NCBI GenBank assembly: GCA_963978545.1
Contig: OZ021729.1
Location: forward strand, 84,362,670 to 84,426,669
Reading direction: 5' to 3'
Source: Linyphia triangularis
Lineage: Eukaryota; Arthropoda; Arachnida; Araneae; Linyphiidae
Length of the DNA: 64,000 bases
Under the pieces are notes generated by a model that saw only the letters and a program-made list of their open reading frames with translations, did not search any database and was not told the origin of the DNA. The position numbers and the translations under genes are program-made. Shown here piece after piece: positions 11,583-25,757 of this stretch (the first letter of the stretch is position 1; each line of letters opens with the position of its first letter).

Positions 11583-13295
11583 TAAAAGTTTGAAAATTTA
11601 GAAGTGTGAAATTTTTCATACGATTAATATGGGGAAAATTTGAAACGAAACATTTTGAAGGTGCACTTTTTGGACCACATTTAGACCCACTTCTTATTTA
11701 GTTAGTGTTTTAAAATTGGAATTGGAGTTTCTCCTATATATAAGCTTCAATATCACAAACGGGAAAAAATTTTGAAAATTTTACTTTTTGATCAATAATT
11801 CATTGAATAGTCCGCCATGTGTTTTCAATGAGGCAATTGTATTCATGAGAAAATTGCTCAAATGCTTTCAAATTGTGAATTTAAGTTGGATATATGTTTT
11901 ATAGTCATTCTTTTTATAGTCATTTTATAGACCATTTTAATGTGGAAATCAATTCGGGTGATGATTTCTGTTACCCTAGCTGTAAAAAGATTGTAAAAGT
12001 TTGAAAATTTAGATGTGTGAAATTTTTCATACGATTAACATGGGGAAAATTTAAAACGAAACATTTTGAAAGTGCACTTTTTGGACCACCTTTAGACCCA
12101 CTTCTTATTTAGTTAGTGTTTTCAAATTGGAATTGGAGTTTCTCCTATATATAAGCTTCAATATCACAAACGGAAAAAAATTTTGAAAATTTTACTTTTT
12201 GATCAATAATTCATTGAATAGTCCGCCATGTGTTTTCAATGGGGCAATTGTATTGATGAGAAAATTGCTCAAATGCTTTCAAATTGTGAATTTGAGTAGG
12301 ATATATGTTTTATAGTCATTCTTTTTATAGTCATTTTATAGACCATTTTAATGTGGAAATCAATTCGGGTGATGATTTCTGTTACCCTAGCTGTAAAAAG
12401 ATTGTAAAAGTTTGAAAATTTAGATGTGTGAAATGTTTCATACGATTAACATGGGGAAAATTTAAACCGAAACATTTTGAAACTGCACTTTTTGGACCAC
12501 CTTTAGACCCACTTCTTATTTAGTTAGTGTTTTCAAATTGGAATTGGAGTTTCTCCTATATATAAGCTTCAATATCACAAACGGGAAAAAATTTTGAAAA
12601 TTTTAGTTTTTGATCAATAATTCATTGAATAGTCCGCCATGTGTTTTCAATGGGGGAATTGTATTTTTGAGAAAATTGCTCAAATGCTTTCAAATTGCGA
12701 ATTTGAGTTGGATATATGTTTATAGTCATTCTGGTACCAAATTTTAATTAAAAAAAAAGTATTCTAAAAATCAAAAATTCCATTTTTCGTATATCTTGAA
12801 ATATTTCAGTTTAGAGTGTAATTGAATGGAAGATTTCGTTTTTAACAAATGGTTCCAAATTGTGTTTTTTATTCAAAAACACTTTAAAAATCAAACTAAT
12901 TTCAAAATTTTGGCCAAAAAAAATATTTTTGAATAGCTTTATGAGAAGTTGAAATTTTGGAACGAAAGCGCTCAGAAACTGTTTTTAAGTCTTTATTTTA
13001 CTTAGCATTGCTTCGATTTTGAGTGCTAAAATACTATTTCATGAGCAAATTGATGATCAGAAAGAAATTGGGTGATGACTTTTATTATCCTAGGCAAAAA
13101 TTAAGGTTAAAATTCGAAAAGTGAGAATCTGAAAATTGCCTTAGGATTGTCAAGTTTAATGTATATTCAAAAGGATATAAAGACTTTTTTTGGCAATAAC
13201 TGAATTTTGAGTAGTAAAATTTCATTTTAATGACCATTTTAATGTTAAAATCAATTCGGGTGACGATTTTTGTTACCCTAGCTGTAAAAAGATTG
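11583..13295 (+). repeat. Higher-order unit 8 (3 monomers, last one b/c hybrid)
   Basis: 1713 bp. Marks GAAGGTGCAC, CACAAACGGAAAAAAA and GATTGTCAAG recur in unit 13 at the same 8154-bp offset. The third monomer begins as type b (AAACCGAAAC) and ends as type c. Confidence 0.9.
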
Positions 13296-14597
13296 TAAAA
13301 GTTGGAAAATTTAGAAGTGTGAAATTTTTCATACGATTAATATGGGGAAAATTTGAAACGAAACATTTTGAAAGTGCACTTTTTGGACCACATTTAGATC
13401 CACTTCTTATTTAGTTAGTGTTTTAAAATTGGAATTGGAGTTTCTCCTATATATAAGCTTCAATATCACAAACGGGAAAAATTTTTGAAAATTTTAGTTT
13501 TTGATCAATAATTCATTGAATAGTCCGCCATGTGTTTTCAATGGGGTAATTGTATTGATGAGAAAATTGCTCAAATGCTTTCAAATTGTGAATTTAAGTT
13601 GGATATATGTTTTATAGTCATTCTTTTTATAGTCATTTTATAGACCATTTTAATGTGGAAATCAATTCGGTAGATGATTTCTGTTACCCTAGCTGTAAAA
13701 AGATTGTAAAAGTTTGAAAATTTAGAAGTGTGAAATTTTTCATACGATTAACATGGAAAAAATTTAAAACGAAACATTTTGAAAGTGCACTTTTTGGACC
13801 ACCTTTAGACCCACTTCTTATTTAGTTAGTGTTTTAAAATTGAAATTAGAGTTTCTCCTATATATAAGCTTCAATATCACAAACGGGAAAATTTTTTGAA
13901 AATTTTAGTTTTTGATCAATAATTCATTGAATAGTCCGCCATGTGTTTTCAATGGGGGAATTGTATTTTTGAGAAAATTGCTCAAATGCTTTCAAATTGC
14001 GAATTTGAGTTGGATATATGTTTATAGTCATTCTGGTACCAAATTTTAATTAAAAAAAAAGTATTCTAAAAATCAAAAATTCCATTTTTCGTATATCTTG
14101 AAATATTTCAGTTTAGAGTGTAATTGAATGGAAGATTTCGTTTTTAACAAATGGTTCCAAATTGTGTTTTTTATTCAAAAACACTTTAAAAATCAAACTA
14201 ATTTCAAAATTTTGGCCAAAAAAAATATTTTTGAATAGCTTTATGAGAAGTTGAAATTTTGGAACGAAAGCGCTCAGAAACTGTTTTTAAGTCTTTATTT
14301 TACTTAGCATTGCTTCGATTTTGAGTGCTAAAATACTATTTCATGAGCAAATTGATGATCAGAAAGAAATTGGGTGATGACTTTTATTATCCTAGGCAAA
14401 AATTAAGGTTAAAATTCGAAAATTGAGAATCTGAAAATTGCCCTAGGATTGGCAAGTTTAATGTATATTCAAAGGGATATAAAGACTTTTTTTGGCAATA
14501 ACTGAATTTTGAGTAGTAAAATTTCATTTTAATGACCATTTTAATGTTAAAATCAATTCGGGTGACGATTTTTGTTACCCTAGCTGTAAAAAGATTG
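13296..14597 (+). repeat. Higher-order unit 9 (2 monomers)
   Basis: 1302 bp; carries TCGGTAGATG and is the partner of unit 14. Confidence 0.9.
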
Positions 14598-16310
14598 TAA
14601 AAGTTTGAAAATTTAGAAGTGTGAAATTTTTCATACGATTAATGTGGGGAAAATTTGAAACGAAACATTTTGAAAGTGCACTTTTTGGACCACATTTAGA
14701 CCCACTTCTTATTTAGTTAGTGTTTTAAAATTGGAATTGGAGTTTTTCCTATATATAAGCTTCAATATCACAAACGGGAAAAAATTTTGAAAATTTTACT
14801 TTTTGATCAATAATTCATTGAATAGTCCGCCATGTGTTTTCAATGAGGCAATTGTATTCATGAGAAAATTGCTCAAATGCTTTCAAATTGTGAATTTAAG
14901 TTGGATATATGTTTTATAGTCATTCTTTTTATAGTCATTTTATAGACCATTTTAATGTGGAAATCAATTCGGGTGATGATTTCTGTTACCCTAGCTGTAA
15001 AAAGATTGTAAAAGTTTGAAAATTTAGATGTGTGAAATTTTTCATACGATTAACATGGGGAAAATTTAAAACGAAACATTTTGAAAGTGCACTTTTTGGA
15101 CCACCTTTAGACCCACTTCTTATTTAGTTAGTGTTTTCAAATTGGAATTGGAGTTTCTCCTATATATAAGCTTCAATATCACAAACGGGAAAAAATTTTG
15201 AAAATTTTACTTTTTGATCAATAATTCATTGAATAGTCCGCCATGTGTTTTCAATGGGGCAATTGTATTGATGAGAAAATTGCTCAAATGCTTTCAAATT
15301 GTGAATTTGAGTAGGATATATGTTTTATAGTCATTCTTTTTATAGTCATTTTATAGACCATTTTAATGTGGAAATCAATTCGGGTGATGATTTCTGTTAC
15401 CCTAGCTGTAAAAAGATTGTAAAAGTTTGAAAATTTAGATGTGTGAAATTTTTCATACGATTAACATGGGGAAAATTTAAAACGAAACATTTTGAAAGTG
15501 CACTTTTTGGACCACCTTTAGACCCACTTCTTATTTAGTTAGTGTTTTCAAATTGGAATTGGAGTTTCTCCTATATATAAGCTTCAATATCACAAACGGG
15601 AAAAAATTTTGAAAATTTTAGTTTTTGATCAATAATTCATTGAATAGTCCGCCATGTGTTTTCAATGGGGCAATTGTATTGATGAGAAAATTGCTCAAAT
15701 GCTTTCAAATTGCGAATTTGAGTTGGATATATGTTTATAGTCATTCTGGTACAAAATTTTAATTAAAAAAAAAGTCTTCTAAAAATCAAAAATTCCATTT
15801 TTCGTATATCTTGAAATATTTCAGTTTAGAGTGTAATTGAATGGAAGATTTCGTTTTTAACAAATGGTTCCAAATTGTGTTTTTTATTCAAAAACACTTT
15901 AAAAATCAACCTAATTTCAAAATTTTGGCCAAAAAAAATATTTTTGAATAGCTTTATGAGAAGTTGAAATTTTGGAACGAAAGCGCTCAGAAACTGTTTT
16001 TAAGTCTTTATTTTACTTAGCATTGCTTCGATTTTGAGTGCTAAAATACTATTTCATGAGCAAATTGATGATCAGAAAGAAATTGGGTGATGACTTTTAT
16101 TATCCTAGGCAAAAATTAAGGTTAAAATTCGAAAATTGAGAATCTGAAAATTGCCTTAGGATTGGCAAGTTTAATGTATATTCAAAGGGATATAAAGACT
16201 TTTTTTGGCAATAACTGAATTTTGAGTAGTAAAATTTCATTTTAATGACCATTTTAATGTTAAAATCAATTCGGGTGACGATTTTTGTTACCCTAGCTTT
16301 AAAAAGATTG
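14598..16310 (+). repeat. Higher-order unit 10 (3 monomers, last one b/c hybrid)
   Basis: 1713 bp. The last monomer keeps type b sequence up to TATTGATGAG and switches to type c at AATTGCGAATT. The extension start is mutated to GGTACAAA, and the unit ends with CTAGCTTTAAAAAG. Confidence 0.9.
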
Positions 16311-18023
16311 TAAAAGTTTGAAAATTTAGAAGTGTGAAATTTTTCATACGATTAATATGGGGAAAATTTGAAACGAAACATTTTGAAAGTGCACTTTTTG
16401 GACCACATTTAGACCCACTTCTTATTTAGTTAGTGTTTTAAAATTGGAATTGGAGTTTTTCCTATATATAAGCTTCAATATCACAAACGGGAAAAAATTT
16501 TGAAAATTTTACTTTTTGATCAATAATTCATTGAATAGTCCGCCATGTGTTTTCAATGAGGCAATTGTATTCATGAGAAAATTGCTCAAATGCTTTCAAA
16601 TTGTGAATTTAAGTTGGATATATGTTTTATAGTCATTCTTTTTATAGTCATTTTATAGACCATTTTAATGTGGAAATCAATTCGGGTGATGATTTCTGTT
16701 ACCCTAGCTGTAAAAAGATTGTAAAAGTTTGAAAATTTAGATGTGTGAAATTTTTCATACGATTAACATGGGGAAAATTTAAAACGAAACATTTTGAAAG
16801 TGCACTTTTTGGACCACCTTTAGACCCACTTCTTATTTAGTTAGTGTTTTCAAATTGGAATTGGAGTTTCTCCTATATATAAGCTTCAATATCACAAACG
16901 GGAAAAAATTTTGAAAATTTTACTTTTTGATCAATAATTCATTGAATAGTCCGCCATGTGTTTTCAATGAGGCAATTGTATTGATGAGAAAATTGCTCAA
17001 ATGCTTTTAAATTGTGAATTTGAGTAGGATATATGTTTTATAGTCATTCTTTTTATAGTCATTTTATAGACCATTTTAATGTGGAAATCAATTCGGGTGA
17101 TGATTTCTGTTACCCTAGCTGTAAAAAGATTGTAAAAGTTTGAAAATTTAGAAGTGTGAAATTTTTCATACGATTAACATGGAAAAAATTTAAAACGAAA
17201 CATTTTGAAAGTGCACTTTTTGGACCACCTTTAGACCCACTTCTTATTTAGTTAGTGTTTTAAAATTGAAATTAGAGTTTCTCCTACATATAAGCTTCAA
17301 TATCACAAACGGGAAAATTTTTTGAAAATTTTAGTTTTTGATCAATAATTCATTGAATAGTCCGCCATGTGTTTTCAATGGTTGAATTGTATTTTTGAGA
17401 AAATTGCTCAAATGCTTTCAAATTGCGAATTTGAGTTGGATATATGTTTATAGTCATTCTGGTACCAAATTTTAATTAAAAAAAAAGTATTCTAAAAATC
17501 AAAAATTCCATTTTTCGTATATCTTGAAATATTTCAGTTTAGAGTGTAATTGAATGGAAGATTTCGTTTTTAACAAATGGTTCCAAATTGTGTTTTTTAT
17601 TCAAAAACACTTTAAAAATCAAACTAATTTCAAAATTTTGGCCAAAAAAAATATTTTTGAATAGCTTTATGAGAAGTTGAAATTTTGGAACGAAAGCGCT
17701 CAGAAACTGTTTTTAAGTCTTTATTTTACTTAGCATTGCTTCGATTTTGAGTGCTAAAATACTATTTCATGAGCAAATTGATGATCAGAAAGAAATTGGG
17801 TGATGACTTTTATTATCCTAGGCAAAAATTAAGGTTAAAATTCGAAAATTGAGAATCTGAAAATTGCCTTAGGATTGGCAAGTTTAATGTATATTCAAAG
17901 GGATATAAAGACTTTTTTTGGCAATAACTGAATTTTGAGTAGTAAAATTTCATTTTAATGACCATTTTAATGTTAAAATCAATTCGGGTGACGATTTTTG
18001 TTACCCTAGCTGTAAAAAGATTG
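16311..18023 (+). repeat. Higher-order unit 11 (3 monomers)
   Basis: 1713 bp. The type c part shares CTACATATAAG and ATGGTTGAATTG with unit 6 although unit 6 has one monomer fewer, marking the left edge of the 8154-bp-offset duplication. Confidence 0.9.
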
Positions 18024-19736
18024 TAAAAGTTTGAAAATTTAGAAGTGTGAAATTTTTCATACGATTAATATGGGGAAAATTTGAAACGAAACATTTTGAA
18101 AGTGCACTTTTTGGACCACATTTAGACCCACTTCTTATTTAGTTAGTGTTTTAAAATTGGAATTGGAGTTTTTCCTATATATAAGCTTCAATATCACAAA
18201 CGGGAAAAAATTTTGAAAATTTTACTTTTTGATCAATAATTCATTGAATAGTCCGCCATGTGTTTTCAATGAGGCAATTGTATTCATGAGAAAATTGCTC
18301 AAATGCTTTCAAATTGTGAATTTAAGTTGGATATATGTTTTATAGTCATTCTTTTTATAGTCATTTTATAGACCATTTTAATGTGGAAATCAATTCGGGT
18401 GATGATTTCTGTTACCCTAGCTGTAAAAAGATTGTAAAAGTTTGAAAATTTAGATGTGTGAAATTTTTCATACGATTAACATGGGGAAAATTTAAAACGA
18501 AACATTTTGAAAGTGCACTTTTTGGACCACCTTTAGACCCACTTCTTATTTAGTTAGTGTTTTCAAATTGGAATTGGAGTTTCTCCTATATATAAGCTTC
18601 AATATCACAAACGGGAAAAAATTTTGAAAATTTTACTTTTTGATCAATAATTCATTGAATAGTCCGCCATGTGTTTTCAATGAGGCAATTGTATTGATGA
18701 GAAAATTGCTCAAATGCTTTTAAATTGTGAATTTGAGTAGGATATATGTTTTATAGTCATTCTTTTTATAGTCATTTTATAGACCATTTTAATGTGGAAA
18801 TCAATTCGGGTGATGATTTCTGTTACCCTAGCTGTAAAAAGATTGTAAAAGTTTGAAAATTTAGAAGTGTGAAATTTTTCATACGATTAACATGGAAAAA
18901 ATTTAAAACGAAACATTTTGAAAGTGCACTTTTTGGACCACCTTTAGACCCACTTCTTATTTAGTTAGTGTTTTAAAATTGAAATTAGAGTTTCTCCTAT
19001 ATATAAGCTTCAATATCACAAACGGGAAAATTTTTTGAAAATTTTAGTTTTTGATCAATAATTCATTGAATAGTCCGCCATGTGTTTTCAATGGGGGAAT
19101 TGTATTTTTGAGAAAATTGCTCAAATGCTTTCAAATTGCGAATTTGAGTTGGATATATGTTTATAGTCATTCTGGTACCAAATTTTAATTAAAAAAAAAG
19201 TATTCTAAAAATCAAAAATTCCATTTTTCGTATATCTTGAAATATTTCAGTTTAGAGTGTAATTGAATGGAAGATTTCGTTTTTAACAAATGGTTCCAAA
19301 TTGTGTTTTTTATTCAAAAACACTTTAAAAATCAAACTAATTTCAAAATTTTGGCCAAAAAAAATATTTTTGAATAGCTTTATGAGAAGTTGAAATTTTG
19401 GAACGAAAGCGCTCAGAAACTGTTTTTAAGTCTTTATTTTACTTAGCATTGCTTCGATTTTGAGTGCTAAAATACTATTTCATGAGCAAATTGATGATCA
19501 GAAAGAAATTGGGTGATGACTTTTATTATCCTAGGCAAAAATTAAGGTTAAAATTCGAAAATTGAGAATCTGAAAATTGCTTTAGGATTGGCAAGTTTAA
19601 TGTATATTCAAAGGGATATAAAGACTTTTTTTGGCAATAACTGAATTTTGAGTAGTAAAATTTCATTTTAATGACCATTTTAATGTTAAAATCAATTCGG
19701 GTGACGATTTTTGTTACCCTAGCTGTAAAAAGATTG
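18024..19736 (+). repeat. Higher-order unit 12 (3 monomers)
   Basis: 1713 bp; partner of unit 7 at an offset of 8154 bp. Confidence 0.9.
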
Positions 19737-21449
19737 TAAAAGTTTGAAAATTTAGAAGTGTGAAATTTTTCATACGATTAATATGGGGAAAATTTGAAAC
19801 GAAACATTTTGAAGGTGCACTTTTTGGACCACATTTAGACCCACTTCTTATTTAGTTAGTGTTTTAAAATTGGAATTGGAGTTTCTCCTATATATAAGCT
19901 TCAATATCACAAACGGGAAAAAATTTTGAAAATTTTACTTTTTGATCAATAATTCATTGAATAGTCCGCCATGTGTTTTCAATGAGGCAATTGTATTCAT
20001 GAGAAAATTGCTCAAATGCTTTCAAATTGTGAATTTAAGTTGGATATATGTTTTATAGTCATTCTTTTTATAGTCATTTTATAGACCATTTTAATGTGGA
20101 AATCAATTCGGGTGATGATTTCTGTTACCCTAGCTGTAAAAAGATTGTAAAAGTTTGAAAATTTAGATGTGTGAAATTTTTCATACGATTAACATGGGGA
20201 AAATTTAAAACGAAACATTTTGAAAGTGCACTTTTTGGACCACCTTTAGACCCACTTCTTATTTAGTTAGTGTTTTCAAATTGGAATTGGAGTTTCTCCT
20301 ATATATAAGCTTCAATATCACAAACGGAAAAAAATTTTGAAAATTTTACTTTTTGATCAATAATTCATTGAATAGTCCGCCATGTGTTTTCAATGGGGCA
20401 ATTGTATTGATGAGAAAATTGCTCAAATGCTTTCAAATTGTGAATTTGAGTAGGATATATGTTTTATAGTCATTCTTTTTATAGTCATTTTATAGACCAT
20501 TTTAATGTGGAAATCAATTCGGGTGATGATTTCTGTTACCCTAGCTGTAAAAAGATTGTAAAAGTTTGAAAATTTAGATGTGTGAAATGTTTCATACGAT
20601 TAACATGGGGAAAATTTAAACCGAAACATTTTGAAACTGCACTTTTTGGACCACCTTTAGACCCACTTCTTATTTAGTTAGTGTTTTCAAATTGGAATTG
20701 GAGTTTCTCCTATATATAAGCTTCAATATCACAAACGGGAAAAAATTTTGAAAATTTTAGTTTTTGATCAATAATTCATTGAATAGTCCGCCATGTGTTT
20801 TCAATGGGGGAATTGTATTTTTGAGAAAATTGCTCAAATGCTTTCAAATTGCGAATTTGAGTTGGATATATGTTTATAGTCATTCTGGTACCAAATTTTA
20901 ATTAAAAAAAAAGTATTCTAAAAATCAAAAATTCCATTTTTCGTATATCTTGAAATATTTCAGTTTAGAGTGTAATTGAATGGAAGATTTCGTTTTTAAC
21001 AAATGGTTCCAAATTGTGTTTTTTATTCAAAAACACTTTAAAAATCAAACTAATTTCAAAATTTTGGCCAAAAAAAATATTTTTGAATAGCTTTATGAGA
21101 AGTTGAAATTTTGGAACGAAAGCGCTCAGAAACTGTTTTTAAGTCTTTATTTTACTTAGCATTGCTTCGATTTTGAGTGCTAAAATACTATTTCATGAGC
21201 AAATTGATGATCAGAAAGAAATTGGGTGATGACTTTTATTATCCTAGGCAAAAATTAAGGTTAAAATTCGAAAAGTGAGAATCTGAAAATTGCCTTAGGA
21301 TTGTCAAGTTTAATGTATATTCAAAAGGATATAAAGACTTTTTTTGGCAATAACTGAATTTTGAGTAGTAAAATTTCATTTTAATGACCATTTTAATGTT
21401 AAAATCAATTCGGGTGACGATTTTTGTTACCCTAGCTGTAAAAAGATTG
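19737..21449 (+). repeat. Higher-order unit 13 (3 monomers)
   Basis: 1713 bp; partner of unit 8, sharing GAAGGTGCAC, CACAAACGGAAAAAAA, the b/c hybrid third monomer and GATTGTCAAG. Confidence 0.9.
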
Positions 21450-22741
21450 TAAAAGTTGGAAAATTTAGAAGTGTGAAATTTTTCATACGATTAATATGGG
21501 GAAAATTTGAAACGAAACATTTTGAAAGTGCACTTTTTGGACCACATTTAGATCCACTTCTTATTTAGTTAGTGTTTTAAAATTGGAATTGGAGTTTCTC
21601 CTATATATAAGCTTCAATATCACAAACGGGAAAAATTTTAGTTTTTGATCAATAATTCATTGAATAGTCCGCCATGTGTTTTCAATGGGGTAATTGTATT
21701 GATGAGAAAATTGCTCAAATGCTTTCAAATTGTGAATTTAAGTTGGATATATGTTTTATAGTCATTCTTTTTATAGTCATTTTATAGACCATTTTAATGT
21801 GGAAATCAATTCGGTAGATGATTTCTGTTACCCTAGCTGTAAAAAGATTGTAAAAGTTTGAAAATTTAGAAGTGTGAAATTTTTCATACGATTAACATGG
21901 AAAAAATTTAAAACGAAACATTTTGAAAGTGCACTTTTTGGACCACCTTTAGACCCACTTCTTATTTAGTTAGTGTTTTAAAATTGAAATTAGAGTTTCT
22001 CCTATATATAAGCTTCAATATCACAAACGGGAAAATTTTTTGAAAATTTTAGTTTTTGATCAATAATTCATTGAATAGTCCGCCATGTGTTTTCAATGGG
22101 GGAATTGTATTTTTGAGAAAATTGCTCAAATGCTTTCAAATTGCGAATTTGAGTTGGATATATGTTTATAGTCATTCTGGTACCAAATTTTAATTAAAAA
22201 AAAAGTATTCTAAAAATCAAAAATTCCATTTTTCGTATATCTTGAAATATTTCTGTTTAGAGTGTAATTGAATGGAAGATTTCGTTTTTAACAAATGGTT
22301 CCAAATTGTGTTTTTTATTCAAAAACACTTTAAAAATCAAACTAATTTCAAAATTTTGGCCAAAAAAAATATTTTTGAATAGCTTTATGAGAAGTTGAAA
22401 TTTTGGAACGAAAGCGCTCAGAAACTGTTTTTAAGTCTTTATTTTACTTAGCATTGCTTCGATTTTGAGTGCTAAAATACTATTTCATGAGCAAATTGAT
22501 GATCAGAAAGAAATTGGGTGATGACTTTTATTATCCTAGGCAAAAATTAAGGTTAAAATTCGAAAATTGAGAATCTGAAAATTGCCTTAGGATTGGCAAG
22601 TTTAATGTATATTCAAAGGGATATAAAGACTTTTTTTGGCAATAACTGAATTTTGAGTAGTAAAATTTCATTTTAATGACCATTTTAATGTTAAAATCAA
22701 TTCGGGTGACGATTTTTGTTACCCTAGCTGTAAAAAGATTG
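21450..22741 (+). repeat. Higher-order unit 14 (2 monomers, 10-bp deletion)
   Basis: 1292 bp. It matches unit 9 except for a 10-bp loss near 21630, where GGGAAAAATTTTAG replaces the longer A/T-tract stretch. Confidence 0.9.
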
Positions 22742-24454
22742 TAAAAGTTTGAAAATTTAGAAGTGTGAAATTTTTCATACGATTAATATGGGGAAAATTT
22801 GAAACGAAACATTTTGAAAGTGCACTTTTTGGACCACATTTAGACCCACTTCTTATTTAGTTAGTGTTTTAAAATTGGAATTGGAGTTTTTCCTATATAT
22901 AAGCTTCAATATCACAAACGGGAAAAAATTTTGAAAATTTTACTTTTTGATCAATAATTCATTGAATAGTCCGCCATGTGTTTTCAATGAGGCAATTGTA
23001 TTCATGAGAAAATTGCTCAAATGCTTTCAAATTGTGAATTTAAGTTGGATATATGTTTTATAGTCATTCTTTTTATAGTCATTTTATAGACCATTTTAAT
23101 GTGGAAATCAATTCGGGTGATGATTTCTGTTACCCTAGCTGTAAAAAGATTGTAAAAGTTTGAAAATTTAGATGTGTGAAATTTTTCATACGATTAACAT
23201 GGGGAAAATTTAAAACGAAACATTTTGAAAGTGCACTTTTTGGACCACCTTTAGACCCACTTCTTATTTAGTTAGTGTTTTCAAATTGGAATTGGAGTTT
23301 CTCCTATATATAAGCTTCAATATCACAAACGGGAAAAAATTTTGAAAATTTTACTTTTTGATCAATAATTCATTGAATAGTCCGCCATGTGTTTTCAATG
23401 AGGCAATTGTATTGATGAGAAAATTGCTCAAATGCTTTTAAATTGTGAATTTGAGTAGGATATATGTTTTATAGTCATTCTTTTTATAGTCATTTTATAG
23501 ACCATTTTAATGTGGAAATCAATTCGGGTGATGATTTCTGTTACCCTAGCTGTAAAAAGATTGTAAAAGTTTGAAAATTTAGAAGTGTGAAATTTTTCAT
23601 ACGATTAACATGGAAAAAATTTAAAACGAAACATTTTGAAAGTGCACTTTTTGGACCACCTTTAGACCCACTTCTTATTTAGTTAGTGTTTTAAAATTGA
23701 AATTAGAGTTTCTCCTATATATAAGCTTCAATATCACAAACGGGAAAATTTTTTGAAAATTTTAGTTTTTGATCAATAATTCATTGAATAGTCCGCCATG
23801 TGTTTTCAATGGGGGAATTGTATTTTTGAGAAAATTGCTCAAATGCTTTCAAATTGCGAATTTGAGTTGGATATATGTTTATAGTCATTCTGGTACCAAA
23901 TTTTAATTAAAAAAAAAGTATTCTAAAAATCAAAAATTCCATTTTTCGTATATCTTGAAATATTTCAGTTTAGAGTGTAATTGAATGGAAGATTTCGTTT
24001 TTAACAAATGGTTCCAAATTGTGTTTTTTATTCAAAAACACTTTAAAAATCAAACTAATTTCAAAATTTTGGCCAAAAAAAATATTTTTGAATAGCTTTA
24101 TGATAAGTTGAAATTTTGGAACGAAAGCGCTCAGAAACTGTTTTTAAGTCTTTATTTTACTTAGCATTGCTTCGATTTTGAGTGCTAAAATACTATTTCA
24201 TGAGCAAATTGATGATCAGAAAGAAATTGGGTGATGACTTTTATTATCCTAGGCAAAAATTAAGGTTAAAATTCGAAAATTGAGAATCTGAAAATTGCCT
24301 TAGGATTGGCAAGTTTATTGTATATTCAAAGGGATATAAAGACTTTTTTTGGCAATAACTGAATTTTGAGTAGTAAAATTTCATTTTAATGACCATTTTA
24401 ATGTTAAAATCAATTCGGGTGACGACTTTTGTTACCCTAGCTGTAAAAAGATTG
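22742..24454 (+). repeat. Higher-order unit 15 (3 monomers)
   Basis: 1713 bp. The end is altered (GACGACTTTTGTTACC and ATTGAAAATG). TTTATTGTATATTC in the extension recurs in unit 17. Confidence 0.9.
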
Positions 24455-25757
24455 AAAATGTTTGAAAATTTAGAAGTGTGAAATTTTTCATACGATTAAT
24501 ATGGGGAAAATTTGAAACGAAACATTTTGAAAGTGCACTTTTTGGACCACATTTAGACCCACTTCTTATTTAGTTAGTGTTTTAAAATTGGAATTGGAGT
24601 TTCTCCTATATATAAGCTTCAATATCACAAACGGGAAAAAATTTTGAAAATTTTACTTTTTGATCAATAATTCATTGAATAGTCCGCCATGTGTTTTCAA
24701 TGAGGCAATTGTATTGATGAGAAAATTGCTCAAATGCTTTTAAATTGTGAATTTGAGTAGGATATATGTTTTATAGTCATTCTTTTTATAGTCATTTTAT
24801 AGAATATTTTAATGTGGAAATCAATTCGGGTGATGATTTCTGTTACCCTAGCTGTAAAAAGATTGTAAAAGTTTGAAAATTTAGAAGTGTGAAATTTTTC
24901 ATACGATTAACATGGAAAAAATTTAAAACGAAACATTTTGAAAGTGCACTTTTTGGACCACCTTTAGACCCACTTCTTATTTAGTTAGTGTTTTAAAATT
25001 GAAATTAGAGTTTCTCCTACATATAAGCTTCAATATCACAAACGGGAAAATTTTTTGAAAATTTTAGTTTTTGATCAATAATTCATTGAATAGTCCGCCA
25101 TGTGTTTTCAATGGGGGAATTGTATTTTTGAGAAAATTGCTCAAATGCTTTCAAATTGCGAATTTGAGTTGGATATATGTTTATAGTCATTCTGGTACCA
25201 AATTTTAATTAAAAAAAAAAGTATTCTAAAAATCAAAAATTCCATTTTTCGTATATCTTGAAATATTTCAGTTTAGAGTGTAATTGAATGGAAGATTTCG
25301 TTTTTAACAAATGGTTCCAAATTGTGTTTTTTATTCAAAAACACTTTAAAAATCAAACTAATTTCAAAATTTTGGCCAAAAAAAATATTTTTGAATAGCT
25401 TTATGAGAAGTTGAAATTTTGGAACGAAAGCGCTCAGAAACTGTTTTTAAGTCTTTATTTTACTTAGCATTGCTTCGATTTTGAGTCCAAAAATACTATT
25501 TCATGAGCAAATTGATGATCAGAAAGAAATTGGGTGATGACTTTTATTATCCTAGGCAAAAATTAAGGTTAAAATTCGAAAATTGAGAATCTGAAAATTG
25601 CCTTAGGATTGGCAAGTTTAATGTATATTCAAAGGGATATAAAGACTTTTTTTGGCAATAACTGAATTTTGAGTAGTAAAATTTCATTTTAATGACCATT
25701 TTAATGTTAAAATCAATTCGGGTGACGATTTTTGTTACCCTAGCTGTAAAAAGATTG
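24455..25757 (+). repeat. Higher-order unit 16 (2 monomers)
   Basis: 1303 bp with GAATATTTTAATG in the first monomer, CTACATATAAG in the second, one extra A in the extension's A tract, and GAGTCCAAAAATAC in the extension. Confidence 0.9.
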
